A stretch of 64,000 nucleotides of DNA from Cyanophora paradoxa. Its lineage: Eukaryota; Glaucocystophyceae; Cyanophorales; Cyanophoraceae. Below are positions 1 to 10,880 of this stretch, piece after piece. The position numbers were made by a program, and so were the translations under genes. Numbering within the stretch: position 1 is the first letter of the stretch; the number at the start of each line of letters is the position of its first letter. Below the pieces are notes generated by a model. It saw only the letters and a list, made by a program, of their open reading frames with translations. It was not told the origin of the DNA and searched no databases. The stretch spans positions 582,298 to 646,297 of the forward strand of contig QPMI01000436.1 in the NCBI GenBank assembly GCA_004431415.1, given 5' to 3'.

Positions 1-480
1 AGCGGCTGGCGCCGCCGGCCCCCGCGGCCGGCCTGCTCCAGCGCATGGACGCTGCTCTGGCGCGGGCCCACGAGGAGCTGGAGGAGGCGGGGGCCAGCCT
101 CCGCCGGGAGCGGTCCCTCGCCCTGCTCGACCGCGAGCGGGCCCTGGGGCGCGCCCCGTCCTTCCCGGCGGAGGGGTACGAGCAGGTTGGAGGCGCGGAC
201 GCGGACGACGGGGGAGATCCCGTACCCCTCCTCGCGATCGCCCCCCGCCGGTCGGAAATCCTGGGGAGGCTGCAGACCGCCCGCGGGGCGCCCTCGGCCC
301 GGGGGGCGGGCGACCCCGGGGCCGCCCCTCCCCGCGAGCTCGTACCCCGGCCGGGCCGGGGTACCCCGACAATCTCCCTGGACGCCCCCGCCGGCCCCGG
401 GGCCGAGCTCTCCCCCCTCTCCCTCGGCCTTCAGGCCCTGGTGCGCGTACCCCCCTCCCCCCCTCCCGTCAAATCCTAAC
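1..480 (+). CDS. Partial gene, left-truncated, low complexity
   Basis: The first about 180 bases read openly into a short alpha-helical stretch rich in Ala, Glu, Leu and Arg (RMDAALARAHEELEEA type), which looks like the end of a coiled-coil exon whose start lies left of the window. The frame stays open to about 480, but the composition becomes Pro/Ala/Gly-rich with runs of C, more like an intron: GTACCCCC near 448 looks like a donor and CCCCCGCAG before 499 like an acceptor. Function is not recognisable. A following exon from 499 is possible but cannot be told apart from GC-rich shadow frames. Confidence 0.3.
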
Positions 481-498
481 CCTGTACCCCCCCCGCAG

Positions 499-1620
499 CG
501 CGCGCTGGAGGCGGCGGGGGGCGCCGGGGCGCTGCAGACGGGCCGGAGCCTGCGGCCCAAGACGCCCGGGTCGCCCGGGAGCGGAGCCTCGGCCTCCGCC
601 CGCTCCGCCCTTCTGCTCCTCGCCAGCTTCTCGTCCCCGGCGCTGCCCCTGGGGCAGGCCGTATCCCCCGCCGCCCCTTCCCCCTGGGACGGCTCCTCGG
701 AGCTCGAGGGTCCGGAGCCCGAATCCCCCGGTACCCCGGAGCCCGCGCCCGCCCTCCCCCCGCGCCCCGCCTCCCGCGCCGCAGCTCCGGCGAGCCCGAA
801 GCGAAGCCCGCGGGGCAAGGCGCCGCCCCCGCCCCCGGCCCCGCCCCGCCCCGCCCCCGCCGGCCGGCGAGCGCCCGGCAACGGCCCCGAGCCTGCCGCT
901 GGCGCCCGTGGCGGCCGGGCGGCCCTCGACGGCGCCCTTTGCGCCCGGGCCGGGGCCGGGGGCGCCTTTCTTGGACTTTCGACTCCACGAGCGCCCGCAG
1001 CCGCGCGAGGGCGGGCCCCCCGTCCGCCCTTCCTGCGCCCGCCCCGCGACCCAGCCACGCACGGGCCCCTCCCGCCCCGCCTCGTGGGCGGCCTGCGCCC
1101 CGGAGAGGCGGCGCCCCTGCCCCGCGCGGACGCCCCCGCCGCCCTAGGGATCGCCCCGGCTCACCCGCACCCTTTGCTCGGACGCCCCCGGGCGCTGCGG
1201 GGCAGCCTGCCTAGCCTTCCTTTCGCTGGGCCCGAGGCCCTGGACCTAGCGCTCGCGGTGGGGCGCCGGCGCCGGGCTCGCCCCCGCGGGCCCGCTCCGC
1301 CTCCGCCTCCGCCTCCCCGGGCCCCGGGTCCCCCGCGCGGCGCGCCCCGCCCCACGGGCACCCGCCTCGCTCGGGGCGGCCCCCCATCAAACTGTGAGCG
1401 AGCGATACGTATACTATGATAATAGCAAGAGTGCAGCTGCATGCAGTCGCTGCATGCGACACGACAGAGTCTGACAAATCCAGCTAGCAGACACTAGAAT
1501 TTTAATGCGGCAGACACTAGATATAGCTAGCATGCATATGAGCTGCAGCGACGAAAAATACTCGATCCTATGAGCGAAAAATACTCGATGCATATGCACT
1601 GCGGCAAAAGAGGCAGCTAG
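499..1620. other. GC-rich stretch without a supported gene
   Basis: This stretch is extremely GC-rich up to about 1390, then switches to near-neutral sequence with GCATGC and GCATAT palindromes (1430-1600). Long open frames exist on both strands in the GC-rich half, but all are Pro/Ala/Arg/Gly-rich with no domain, as expected from composition alone. The start could hold an exon of the preceding gene. Confidence 0.4.
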
Positions 1621-1685
1621 TCAAAGCTTAAGACAGGGGAAGGGAACGGCGCCGGCTCTGGGAACAAACAGCACTGGGCTCGACG

Positions 1686-2756
1686 CTAGTCGAAGATGGG
1701 GGAGGAGCCGGTGAGGGCGCAGCGGCAGGCCGGGCAGAGGCCGTGCCCCGCGAGGAGTGGCGGGGCGCAGGTGGCGCAGAAGACGTGGCCGCACGGCTGC
1801 AGCACCCGCCGCGACTCGCGGGGCCGGCGCGCCAGGCAGATCCCGCACTCGAAGGTCGTCCGCGGGATCTCCAACTCCGCAAGCAGCAGCGCGGCCCGCA
1901 GGCGCCCCGCAAGCAGGCGCAACTCCTCGCCCGAGAGGGTCCGCAGGCGCCCCTCGTCCAGGCTGTGCTCCTCGAGCTGCCGCTGCGCGTCTGCGGCTCG
2001 CTGCTCGGAGGCGGCCAGCTGCGCCAACAGCTCCCCGTTCCGACGCCGCACGTCCGCCGCGCGCTGCTCCGAGGCAGCAAGTTCCGCTCGCAGTTGATCG
2101 ATCTGCCGCTGAGAATCCTCCGCACGCGCCTCGGAGGAAGTCCACTGCAGCTGCGCCTGTAGTCTTTCAAGCTGCTCCTTCAGATCCGTTTCCCGGTGCT
2201 GAGATCTCTCGAGCTGCTGCTGCAGATCCGCTGCACGCTTGTGCGACGTCTCTACCTGCCGCTGGGCATCTGCTGCGCGCTTTTGGGACTGCTGCTGTAC
2301 GTCGGATGCACGCTTCCGCGACGCCTCAAGCTGGCGCTGCATATCCTCGAGTTGTAAGAATGAATCCGCCACTTGCTTCTGGGAAGCCTCGAGCTGCCGC
2401 TGCAAATTTGTTGCATCCGCCACTTGCTTCTGGGAAGCCTCGAGCTGCCGCTGCAAATTTGTTGCGCGTTTCTGCGCAACCTCGAGCTGCCGTTGCACAT
2501 CAGCATTGAGCTCCTCAAGATGCCGCTGCAGCTCGTCAGCGCGATTCCGCGCGGATTCGCGCTGCCTCTGAGCGTCCACAGCGCGCTTCACAGCCGCCTG
2601 CAGGCTCTGCTTCAGCCGCACCACCTCCAGATTCGCCTCTGCTTGCAGCTGCAGCTGCTTCGTCACGATCGGACTCACGGACAGTTGCACGCCACTACGA
2701 CATGTACATGTACATGGGATGAAAGGATGACGTGCGTCAGCTGCAGCGGCGTACAT
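1686..2756 (-). CDS. Coiled-coil RING-finger protein (putative E3 ubiquitin ligase)
   Basis: This is an uninterrupted frame of 356 codons. Residues about 35-285 are almost all heptad-like Gln/Arg/Glu/Leu/Ala coiled coil (repeats of the type LQRQLEASQKQVAD). The last 60 residues are a C3HC4 RING: FECGIC, then VLQPCGHVFC, ATC and CPAC, in the right order and spacing for two zinc ions. RING domains of this type recruit a ubiquitin-conjugating enzyme, so an E3 ligase with a long oligomerisation rod is likely; the substrate is unknown. A near-exact tandem duplication of about 48 bp (2370-2465) repeats one coiled-coil unit. The first about 25 residues (Cys/Thr-rich) may not be coding if an intron is present. 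Confidence 0.75.
   Translation of the reverse strand: MYAAAADARHPFIPCTCTCRSGVQLSVSPIVTKQLQLQAEANLEVVRLKQSLQAAVKRAVDAQRQRESARNRADELQRHLEELNADVQRQLEVAQKRATNLQRQLEASQKQVADATNLQRQLEASQKQVADSFLQLEDMQRQLEASRKRASDVQQQSQKRAADAQRQVETSHKRAADLQQQLERSQHRETDLKEQLERLQAQLQWTSSEARAEDSQRQIDQLRAELAASEQRAADVRRRNGELLAQLAASEQRAADAQRQLEEHSLDEGRLRTLSGEELRLLAGRLRAALLLAELEIPRTTFECGICLARRPRESRRVLQPCGHVFCATCAPPLLAGHGLCPACRCALTGSSPIFD
2370..2465 (-). repeat. Tandem 48-bp duplication inside the coiled coil
   Basis: Two adjacent near-identical units each encode NLQRQLEASQKQVAD-type coiled coil. The near identity implies recent unit slippage. It stays in frame, so the rod is lengthened rather than broken. Confidence 0.8.
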
Positions 2757-2834
2757 ATAGCAAATAACAACAGTACCCTAGTATGGAAGAGGGTCCGGTG
2801 ACGTCAGCAGAATTCGAAACTGAAGGTCCCTGTA

Positions 2835-3650
2835 TCACGATATATATATCAGTTTCGCAATAAATGAAACCTTAAGCTTAGGGGGCAGGACATGTGCATC
2901 ATTATCACGCACTGCGACGTTAACGTTGCCCAAGACATGGGAGAGATGGGAAACGTATAAGTACGCCCTGCGCTGTGCTTCGCCTTTACGTTTCCATTCT
3001 TGCTTGTTATCTGATCTGGATATTTTGTTGTCGTAGACGACGCGGCGAGCAGGCTGGGGCCATGCGTCTACCATAGGGTTGCCTTCAACAAGCATCGATC
3101 GCAAACTGAACATGTTGCACATCTTTGGCATCTCCATCAGCTGGTTATCACGGATGGAAAGCTCTCGCAAGTTGAAGAGCTGCCCGATCTCCGGCGGCAG
3201 AGCTGTCAGCCGGTTCGCATCCACATGCAGAGTTTCCAGGTTCTCCAGATGCCCAAGCTCGGGCGGCAGTGTCGTGAGCTCGTTTCTGTCCGCATTCAGC
3301 ATCTCCAAGTTCGCAAGCTGCCCGATCTCTGGCGGAAGAGCTGTGAGCTCGTTGCAACTTATGTTCAGGTCCTTAAGGTTCTCCAGCTGCCCGATCTCCG
3401 GCGGCAGCGACGTCAGCCAGTTGCAGCTCAGATCCAGCACCGTCAGGTTCTTCAGCTTCCCGATCTCTGGCGGCAGAACCGACAACCTGTTCACGGCCAA
3501 ATCGAGCACGCGGATGCAGATTTGCCCCTCGGACGCGATCTCCGCCGCTGGCCACTCCGTCAGACAGCAGCTCTTCATGTCCATCTTGCCCTCGCGATCG
3601 CTCGAAATCCACGTGCCGCGGCCGCAGCGCCGCTCACGGCTCCGAGTCAT
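2835..3650 (-). CDS. Leucine-rich-repeat protein
   Basis: An open frame of 271 codons. Residues about 45-185 hold six typical 23-residue LRR units of the form LPPEIGQLxNLxxLxxxxNxL, the intracellular Ras-suppressor/PIRL-like class that forms a curved protein-binding solenoid. No signal peptide or membrane segment is visible, so the product is probably cytosolic. The N-terminal 40 residues contain several Cys and a basic start. The C-terminal about 70 residues are basic and unlike LRR, and may include read-through of a spliced end. The partner is unknown. The gene lies tail-to-head with the RING gene on the same strand, about 80 bases apart. Confidence 0.8.
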   Translation of the reverse strand: MTRSRERRCGRGTWISSDREGKMDMKSCCLTEWPAAEIASEGQICIRVLDLAVNRLSVLPPEIGKLKNLTVLDLSCNWLTSLPPEIGQLENLKDLNISCNELTALPPEIGQLANLEMLNADRNELTTLPPELGHLENLETLHVDANRLTALPPEIGQLFNLRELSIRDNQLMEMPKMCNMFSLRSMLVEGNPMVDAWPQPARRVVYDNKISRSDNKQEWKRKGEAQRRAYLYVSHLSHVLGNVNVAVRDNDAHVLPPKLKVSFIAKLIYIS

Positions 3651-3659
3651 CGCTTTAGG

Positions 3660-6600
3660 ATCGGAGCTGGATCGGAAGGAAGCCTATGATTATGATGTGA
3701 TGATCAGAATTCGAAGCAACGCGACACGTACTTTCAGCTATATACGTTGAATGATGCTTGCAAGCCGCCGATCGACGGCTATGCGGGAACGCGCATCATG
3801 ATCATGAGATTTACGGCTATAGCTAGATCTAGATCTAGATCTAGAGCGCCCTAGCCTGCGGCGCCCCGGCTGCGGGTCGGGCCGGGGCGCCGGCCGCGGC
3901 CCCGCGCGGCCGCGTGCGCGCACACACGCCATATGCATGGCCAGCCCCGCCGCACCCGTACGCGTGTTGAACGCCGAATGCTAGCGCTGGTTGAAGCCGC
4001 TATGTGGAAAGCCCCGCGCGCGCGGCGCCCCGGCTCTACATGCGGCCGCGGGCACTCGGACCATGAGCCTGCAGCTGCGACACCTGCAGATCGGGGATAT
4101 GAAGCACCCGCACCCGCGAATTCGAATGCAGGAGTAGGCCGGTTGCAATTGCATGCTGCAGTTGGTTTGCAGGAGGCCTAGGGTGAGACCCGGCCCCTAG
4201 GCCTGGGCTCTAGATCTGCGGGGGCGCGAAGCATGAGAGCAATTGCATGCGCTCTCCGGGAAGCGCCGCACCCACAAATACTGGCCGCCGGCCGCGATGC
4301 AGCCCGCGATGGTTTAGGAGCCAGGCGAGCTCGGCTCAGTAGGCACGCGTGTCAAGAAAGCTTCTAGCTGCTGGCGCCGAGCTGTCTGGTGGACGCGAGG
4401 GGCCGCTCAGTGGCCGCTGAGTGGCCTCAGTGGCCGCTGAGTGGCGCGAGCTGGGGGTACCGCGATTAAAGCCGGCAGCTCTTGGCAGTGCTTTTCGCCG
4501 TATATACGTATACGAGTACTGCAGCGGCTCACACGTGCAAGCGAGCTCACACGTGCTCACACGGCAGTTCAAGCGAGACCGCTGCCGGCAATTGCAACAC
4601 TGCTCGCTCCGATCCGTGCGTTCGATCCGTGCAGGTCGAGCCGTGCGAGGAGCTCGAGGAGCTCGAGGGGCGCGACTGCTCCGAGCGGCGCGGCCGCGGC
4701 TCATGCATATGTCTCGCTCGCGGCGCGCTCGCGGGCTGCTGGCGCCTAGTCGTCGGCTTGGATCGAACGACCGCGCGCAGGTACGATGCCGCCGCCCCTA
4801 CGGTGCTGCCGACCGCAGGACCGTAGGGGCGGCGGCATCGTACCTGCGCGCGGTCGTTCGGACCGCCCTTAAGAAGTTGCGACCGGCGTGCCCGGCCCGC
4901 GGAGGCGGGCGGTGTTCCATCGAGGGCGCGGCGCGTGCGCTGACACGGACCGTGGCCTGGTCGGTCCGCGGTCGCTTGTCGCCTGTATTTATCAGTGCTC
5001 ACGCTCTGCGCCCAGGTGAGGTCGGGGCGGTCCTGGAGCTGTACCCCCCGGGGCCCCCTAGCCCTTTGCGATCGGGCCCCGCGCCGCGGCCTCGCCGCCC
5101 CTCCGTCCGCCTCCAGGAGCTCTCAATGAAGGTCCGCCCAGCCGCCCTCGCCCCCGCCCCGAAGCCTACTCACGCCGGCAGGCCGGCCTTAGCGGCGGCT
5201 CCGTCGCGGGCCTCTTACGGGCCGGCGCGCCCTGGGACGAAAGGCAGCTGTACCTCTTACGGGCGGGCGCGCCCCCGGCCCCGCATCCACGGGCGCTCCC
5301 GTTGGCGTGCCGCGCGGGGCTCCCGCCGCCCGCGGCGACGGCGACGGCGACGGCGGCTCCGCCGCGGCTCCGGCAGCGCTCGCCACAAATCCACGGCGCG
5401 GAGGGCTCCGTAGCCGCCCCGCCCTGCAGCTTGGGACCGGCTCTGGGTCGACGGGGCGCCCCCCGCGCCGGCATTTCTCTGGGCGGGGGCGGCTGAGCGG
5501 CGCGGAACTGAGCCCGCAGCTCAGATCCCCTCCGCGGGCTCGGCGCAAGGCCTTCGCCGCTCAGATCAGATCTGAGCTGGAGCCCTCGCGTGGCGGCGCC
5601 GGCCGGGTGGGGCGCCCCGCCCGCTCGCCGGCCGGCTCGACGCGTGGGCGGCGCCGGGCCTCCTTCCGGATCCCGTCCAAGGGAGCCGCACCGGCGCCGC
5701 GCCCCGAGGGGCGCGGCGCCCCGCGCTTTGCTGCCTTCAGCGCCACCGCCTCCGCCCGTCCGCCCGACCGCCGCCCTGGGCGCCGGGGAGACGGTCCGCG
5801 GTCGCCCCCTGCGCTCATCCTTCTCGCGTTGAAGCTCACTCTTCGCGCGCAGGCGGGGCTGGGGCGCGCCCGGCTGGGGCTTGGGAGGCTCTCGGCTTTC
5901 GCGCGCCGGGGGGATGGAGCCTCGGCCCCGCGGCGGACCCGCCCCCGCCCCCGGCCCCTGCCGCCGCAGCCCCTTTCTCTCCCTCGCCCCTTCCGCCGTC
6001 CCTCCCCGCCGCCGCGCGCGCCCCGCACGGCTCTGCACTTACGGTCCCCCGACCGCCGCCGCGGACACTGCCGCTCCCCTGCGGGCCGCCACCGCGGGCC
6101 GGGCGGCAGCGCCGCGGCTGCGGAGGCCCTCGCTGCAGGCTCCGAGTCGGCGGGGCCCCCCCGAGGTCGCCTCGGCCCTGGGACCAACGACGTCTCGCCT
6201 CAGGCCGGTCCTCTCTCCTGCCCGTCTCCCCGCTCGCTCGCCCTGACCGCATACCCCCAGGGCCTCGCGAAGCTGGCGAAGCTGGGGTGGGGACCCCGCG
6301 CCCCACGCGCGGCGGGCCCGAGGGAGGGGGGGCGCCCCGGGGCTCGAGCTCGAGCTACGCCGGGGCGCCCCGGGGCCGCCGGGCCGCTCCGGCCACGCTG
6401 GAAGGCGGCGACGGCGCGCTCCGAAGGCGCCGGCGGACAGCGCTCTGGAGGCGCTCCGGTCCAGATCTAGAGGCGAGGGCGGGCGGCGGCGGCGGCGGCG
6501 GCGGCTCCCAGCGGGCGGGGCCCCGCGTGGGGCGTGAGGGCGTGACGGAGGCCCTCGAGCCACGCGCGCGCATCGCCGCCTCCGGCGCTTCCAAGACGCT

Positions 6601-7700
6601 CGATGGCGGCCCGCCGCCCTCTCCGCCCCCCCCCCCCCCCCCCCCCCCCCTTGGCTCGCTCCAGCCGCCCCCGCCCCACAGGCCGGCGCCGCCCCCGCAG
6701 GCCTCGGGGCTCTTTGAGGGGCCGCCGCGCCTCCGGCCCCTGCCCGCCGCCGCCGCGCTCTCGCCCCGCGCGGCCCGCGCGGCTCCGGTGCTCTCCGGCG
6801 GGCACCAGCGGCGCCTTCAGCTCGAGCGCCCCGACGCCCTGGTCCGGAGCATTAATACTACTGGGAAGCTAGAAAAGGTTTTTGCGTCTACTGGGGATTA
6901 ATACTACTAAGCATCTATATATAAGTACTAAAAGTTTTTGCCTCGGGCTCGGGCGCCCCGACGCATGCCCCTTCTGCTCGTCTCCCCCCAGGCCTTCCGA
7001 CCTCGTAGCGCTAACTAGCCCCAGGGCCCCGGCCCGCCGGCGCCGCGACACACGTACACCAGCTCCTCGCCGGCCGCGCGACTGGGCGCATCCGCTCGTC
7101 CACCGCCGCCACCGCCACCGCGCCCGGTACCGTCACCGCCTCTCAGAGTTTCCGCCCGCCGCCCGCACCAGAGGGCCCGCGAGCCTTCGCCTTCGAATTC
7201 GCCGGCTTCGGGCCCCGCCCCACTCCGGTCGGCCCGACCCGCCTCCCCCGGCCCCTCCCCTCCCTTCCCTCCACCCTCCCCCCCCCCCCCCCCTCCGCCC
7301 CCCCAACCCATCCCCTCCTCCGGTCCCTTGCGCGCGTACCCCTTCTGCCGGCGCCCGTCCTCCCACTCGGCTGGGCGTGCGCGTGCCCTGACCGCGTGAA
7401 CGTTCCCTCGTGCACGGGGCCGCCGCCGGTCTCAGGCCTCTAGAAATTCACCAGCTGCTTAAGTCTCATTTTTGGCGAAGTACCAATTATTTTCGCCCCA
7501 ACGTACGTAGACTTCGTATACCGAAGTACCCGAAGGCCCGCGGGCGGCCGGGCCCCGCGGCCGGCCCCGGGTCCTGGCCCCCGGGCCGGCCCCGCGGCCG
7601 GCCCCCGGGCCGGGCGGCCCGGCCGCGCGCGGGCCGGGCGGGCCGGCGCGGCCCGGCGGGCGGCCTGGGCGGCGGGCCGCGGGCCCCGTAGCCTGGGGCC
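3660..7700. other. GC-rich intergenic DNA, no supported gene
   Basis: The sequence is composed of CpG-rich, C-tract-rich DNA. Overlapping open frames occur on both strands at the same places (for example 5.1-6.6 kb) and are all Ala/Pro/Arg/Gly-rich without domains, so I treat them as compositional. Notable contents are a short AGATCT array (about 3825-3845), a perfect 41-bp inverted repeat (4764-4860), a C-run of about 23 near 6630, and a partly duplicated AT-rich patch around 6850-6950. Confidence 0.5.
4764..4860. repeat. Perfect 41-bp inverted repeat with 15-nt loop
   Basis: Arms 4764-4804 and 4820-4860 are exact reverse complements; pairing stops at 4763/4861. The transcript of either strand would fold into a long uninterrupted hairpin. 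It could be a foldback transposon relic, a small-RNA precursor, or an assembly foldback; nothing in the sequence decides between them. Confidence 0.9.
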
Positions 7701-7883
7701 GTAGGCCAGACTTCCCACAAGTTTGAATCGATATCCCAGTGAGATACCCAGTAGTGAGCTACTACTAGGCTAGTACTGCCACTGTACTACGGTACTGGCC
7801 CTACCGTACTACCGTAGTACTGGGGTCACCGTGGCACACTGGCACAGTCTCACAGCCTGGCAGACTCACAGTGGGGTGTAGAC

Positions 7884-8389
7884 CAGTGATGCTAAACTTT
7901 CACTTTCCAAACTTTCAACTTGAAAATTTTCATGTAAATTTTCAGTAAATTTTCACCTCCAAAATGAGCAATGAAAACTTTCAATAAATTTGCAAGGGGG
8001 GTACCCTTGAAGAGGCCATTCTGGGGGCGTTTCACGCCATAAACGAGGGTCAAATCCGTCGAAATACGAGACTATGGAGGCCTGGACACATTCTGGCGGT
8101 CTCTGCTGGTGTCAAGAGACCAGAGTATGCATTTCTCAGGAACCGTACCCCCCTCCTCAACGTGAAAAGAACGGCAAAGATACATCTGCACCTCGTGCAC
8201 TTGTAATACAAAGGTCGTCAATGACATCCTAACGCATATCGCTCGTGTCTGGAGGCTTCTCTGCAGAGAAACGTGTCACTTTCGCTGTGCAAGTAAACTT
8301 TGTATGGGTGAAAATATTTGCTGAAAGTTTTCGAAAGTTTACTGAAAATTTACAGGGCATTTTGGGATAATAAAATTTCAGCAACACTG
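7884..8389. mobile_element. hAT-like non-autonomous element 1 (506 bp)
   Basis: Begins CAGTGATGCTAAA and ends in the imperfect reverse complement (the right end reads CAGTGTTGCTGAAA inverted), with AT-rich GAAAATTTTC-type subterminal DNA at both ends. It is flanked by an exact 8-bp duplication GTGTAGAC at 7876-7883 and 8390-8397. The CAGTG terminus, the 8-bp target duplication and its nTnnnnAn form are typical of hAT transposons. It has no coding capacity, so it is a MITE-like element needing a transposase from elsewhere. Confidence 0.85.
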
Positions 8390-8877
8390 GTGTAGACTCT
8401 CACTGTAGACTCAGTGTAGAGTCACTGTAGACCATATATAGCCTATCATAGTATAGGGTTGCGCTTTTTTTGTCACAGTGTCTAGAGATTGTGGCCGGTA
8501 AATTCGGCGGTAATTCACAAAACAAATGCATGCGCTTTATAATTACTTTTGCCGGTAATTTGTTTTTGGAAATTAGTTTTACTGGTAAACCTTTGGTAAA
8601 CAGCCGTATTAGTACCGTATTACCTATAAGTTTACCTTTACAGAAAATACAGTGCTTCACTCGGTAATCCCGAAATTCGAATGAGAACTCGCGATCAAAT
8701 TCTAAGGGCTAAGTTCCGAAAAGTTCGCAAAGGGCCAATTTCCGTGTAAAGTTGCAAGGAGTCTTGTGCAAAAAAAGACAAAGAGCCTGCAGCGGTTATT
8801 TTTTTGGCCATTTCCAAGGTCCAACTTCCAAGCCTGACTCAGTGAAGTTCCAAGTGCGCATGCCGCCGGCCCGCCGC

Positions 8878-9396
8878 CAGTGATGGTATTATTAATTCTT
8901 GGCAAATCGAGACTGCTATTGATAATCTTTAGCACCATTATTTTATATTATAATTATGGCACCGTATGTTATCGATAACCATCCCCACACGCGCCATAGA
9001 AACCCCGCTCGGACAGAGCAGAAACGTCGCCAAACTGTTCAGAACGCTCTCTTACTAAGTTATCCACTATCCAAAGCAATTAAACACTGCTGACCACCTC
9101 ATAGAAGTCTACATGGGCACTGCGGCAGAAAGACGAGGGGTTGTCATCCGGCATCCGTCGCATCAGAGCCTGCTGGCTGTTTCCTGGTGTCTGACAGCAT
9201 TTTTAAACGTTCTGCTGTCATTCTTAATCGTTTCTGCGCGTTGTTGCGCGAGGAAAACGGGAGCTTTGCACCGTACCCCAATTTATTAGCGGTGCTATCG
9301 ATAACCCCTGGAATTCGGCACCACTATCAATAATCAAAATACCTGGGTTAAAATAATGGTTGCTAAAATATGTTATCAATAACCCAGCCATCACTG
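8878..9396. mobile_element. hAT-like non-autonomous element 2 (519 bp)
   Basis: Termini are CAGTGATGG on the left and its exact complement CCATCACTG on the right, with further AT-rich inverted sequence including TATTGATAA/TATCGATAA motifs. An exact 8-bp target duplication CCCGCCGC flanks it at 8870-8877 and 9397-9404. The interior differs from the other two elements, so it is a second family. It has no coding capacity. Confidence 0.85.
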
Positions 9397-9455
9397 CCCG
9401 CCGCTGCCGCAGTGCCGGCACAACGGCGGCACTGTGCCGCGCGCGCAGCCGCGGC

Positions 9456-9963
9456 CAGTGTTCGGTAAAGTTTACTCCCCCAAAATTGCCCTGAAAACTT
9501 TCTGCAAGCTTTGGAAAAGATTGTGCAAATATTTGCACCATAGAAAACATTCCAAGCACCGCAAAAGCACTGTATTCCTTGGCAAATAAGCGTCTAAACG
9601 AGAGATATAAGCTTTATAATGATATCTGTGAGTTTAGATTCAAAGTTTGCACGCGTTTAGTCTTGTTTTGGCCTTCTTTTCAGGGTCGCCGAGAGGGGGG
9701 TACCCATCTGAAGGAGGCGACCTTCGCCCTCCTGACACCCTTGTAACTCTATCAACTCTAGAATTATGTCAGAACCGAAGGAAATGCCGCAAGCAGCCGG
9801 TAAATCTTGCTCGTAACAGGCGGTAGGGTGGGGTGGGGAGGGGGGGTCAAGTGCAAATTAACTGAAAGTTTTCTAGGGTTGTAGGAGGGGGTGAAAATTA
9901 ACTGAAAGTTTTCAAGTAAACTTTCAAGAGAAAGTTTACCCAGCGCAAACTTTCCGAACACTG
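9456..9963. mobile_element. hAT-like non-autonomous element 3 (508 bp)
   Basis: Left end CAGTGTTCGGTAAAG, right end inverted CAGTGTTCGGAAAG, with subterminal GAAAGTTTAC-type repeats. An exact 8-bp duplication GCCGCGGC lies at 9448-9455 and 9964-9971. Length and subterminal sequence match element 1 (506 bp), so they are likely the same family. The element is inserted 51 bp to the right of element 2. Confidence 0.85.
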
Positions 9964-10880
9964 GCCGCGGCACTGTGCCAGTCTGTGCGGCCTGCCAGGC
10001 TGTCACAGTGTGCCGCGCCGGCGCCGTGCATTGCACACTGCAGACTGCAGTACTAGAAACGTCTGCAGTGACTCTGCACTGACTCTGCAGTGTGTGTGAC
10101 AGGCTGACAGCTAGTGCTGGGTTCAGTCAGGCTCCACCCCTGACCCAGTCGCTCAGCCCCCCTGACTGTGACTGAATCAGTCAAACTGAGGTTCAGTCAG
10201 GCTACCGTGCAAAAACTGAGGAAAATGACCCGGAAATGACCCAGATGCGATCCATCTAAGCTGCCAAGCACAGTGCGCGGGCAGTAGGGAGTGATTAGGC
10301 GAGCAAAGCTTATAAGAACACTGGTGAAAGGAATTCGGCCCCCGTTAGCCTCGTTAGCGCCGCGGCGCGGGCGGTTTCGTTCAGATTTCGTTGTTTTTCT
10401 GGAGGTAAGACGACAGAAGATCCTTTTTAGGTCGATCCACGTCGAGCTTCAGATCGAAAAAGCCCACAGGGGGGCACGCTCCCAGCCCTAGTGACAGCAC
10501 AGTGAGTGGCACTGAGTGCACGTGCCGCAGTGCCGGCGCTTTAATTTACGGTAGGCCCGCAGGCTCCGCAGCACGCTAGGCCCTAGGCTAGTGAGATCCC
10601 GGATCCATAGCCAGAAACGAAACCGCCGGCAGATCTAGAGCAAGTTCAGCGCTAGCTATAGGCTATAGCCGTACGCGTTGACTATCATAGTATAACCGTT
10701 GAACGCGTATACGTACGTTCAACCGAAACGGGTGCGCGCGCGCCTTAAGCTTCATACGTATACGTCAACTTAGTAACCGCTTTGTGCGCGCGCATCATAC
10801 ATATGCATATATATATGTGTGTATAAGTATGCATATGCATGGGTCGGGTGTTCCACGGTTAGAGTCTGTAATTACTGTGC

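Larger units (their letters stand above)
7700..10870. other. AT-richer transposon island, no gene
   Basis: Base composition drops sharply from the flanks. Apart from the three short terminal-inverted-repeat elements annotated separately, it holds direct repeats around GTAGACTC (7860-8430), GGTAAA-type repeats (8490-8645), CACTG/CAGTG-rich DNA (9960-10200) and palindromic TATA/GCATGC sequence (10600-10860). Open frames here are short and without recognisable domains. Confidence 0.7.

Noticed and set aside
187-1419. Long Pro/Ala/Arg open frame on the plus strand
   Set aside because: Equally long frames occur on the opposite strand and other phases, the product is low complexity, and donor/acceptor-like signals lie inside; GC composition alone explains it.
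4421-6900. Several overlapping long frames on both strands
   Set aside because: All are Ala/Pro/Arg/Gly-rich, mutually overlapping and without domains or start context.
8400-8940. Frames of 78-86 codons in AT-rich DNA
   Set aside because: Sit in repetitive GGTAAA-type DNA between MITEs, no domain, random-looking composition.
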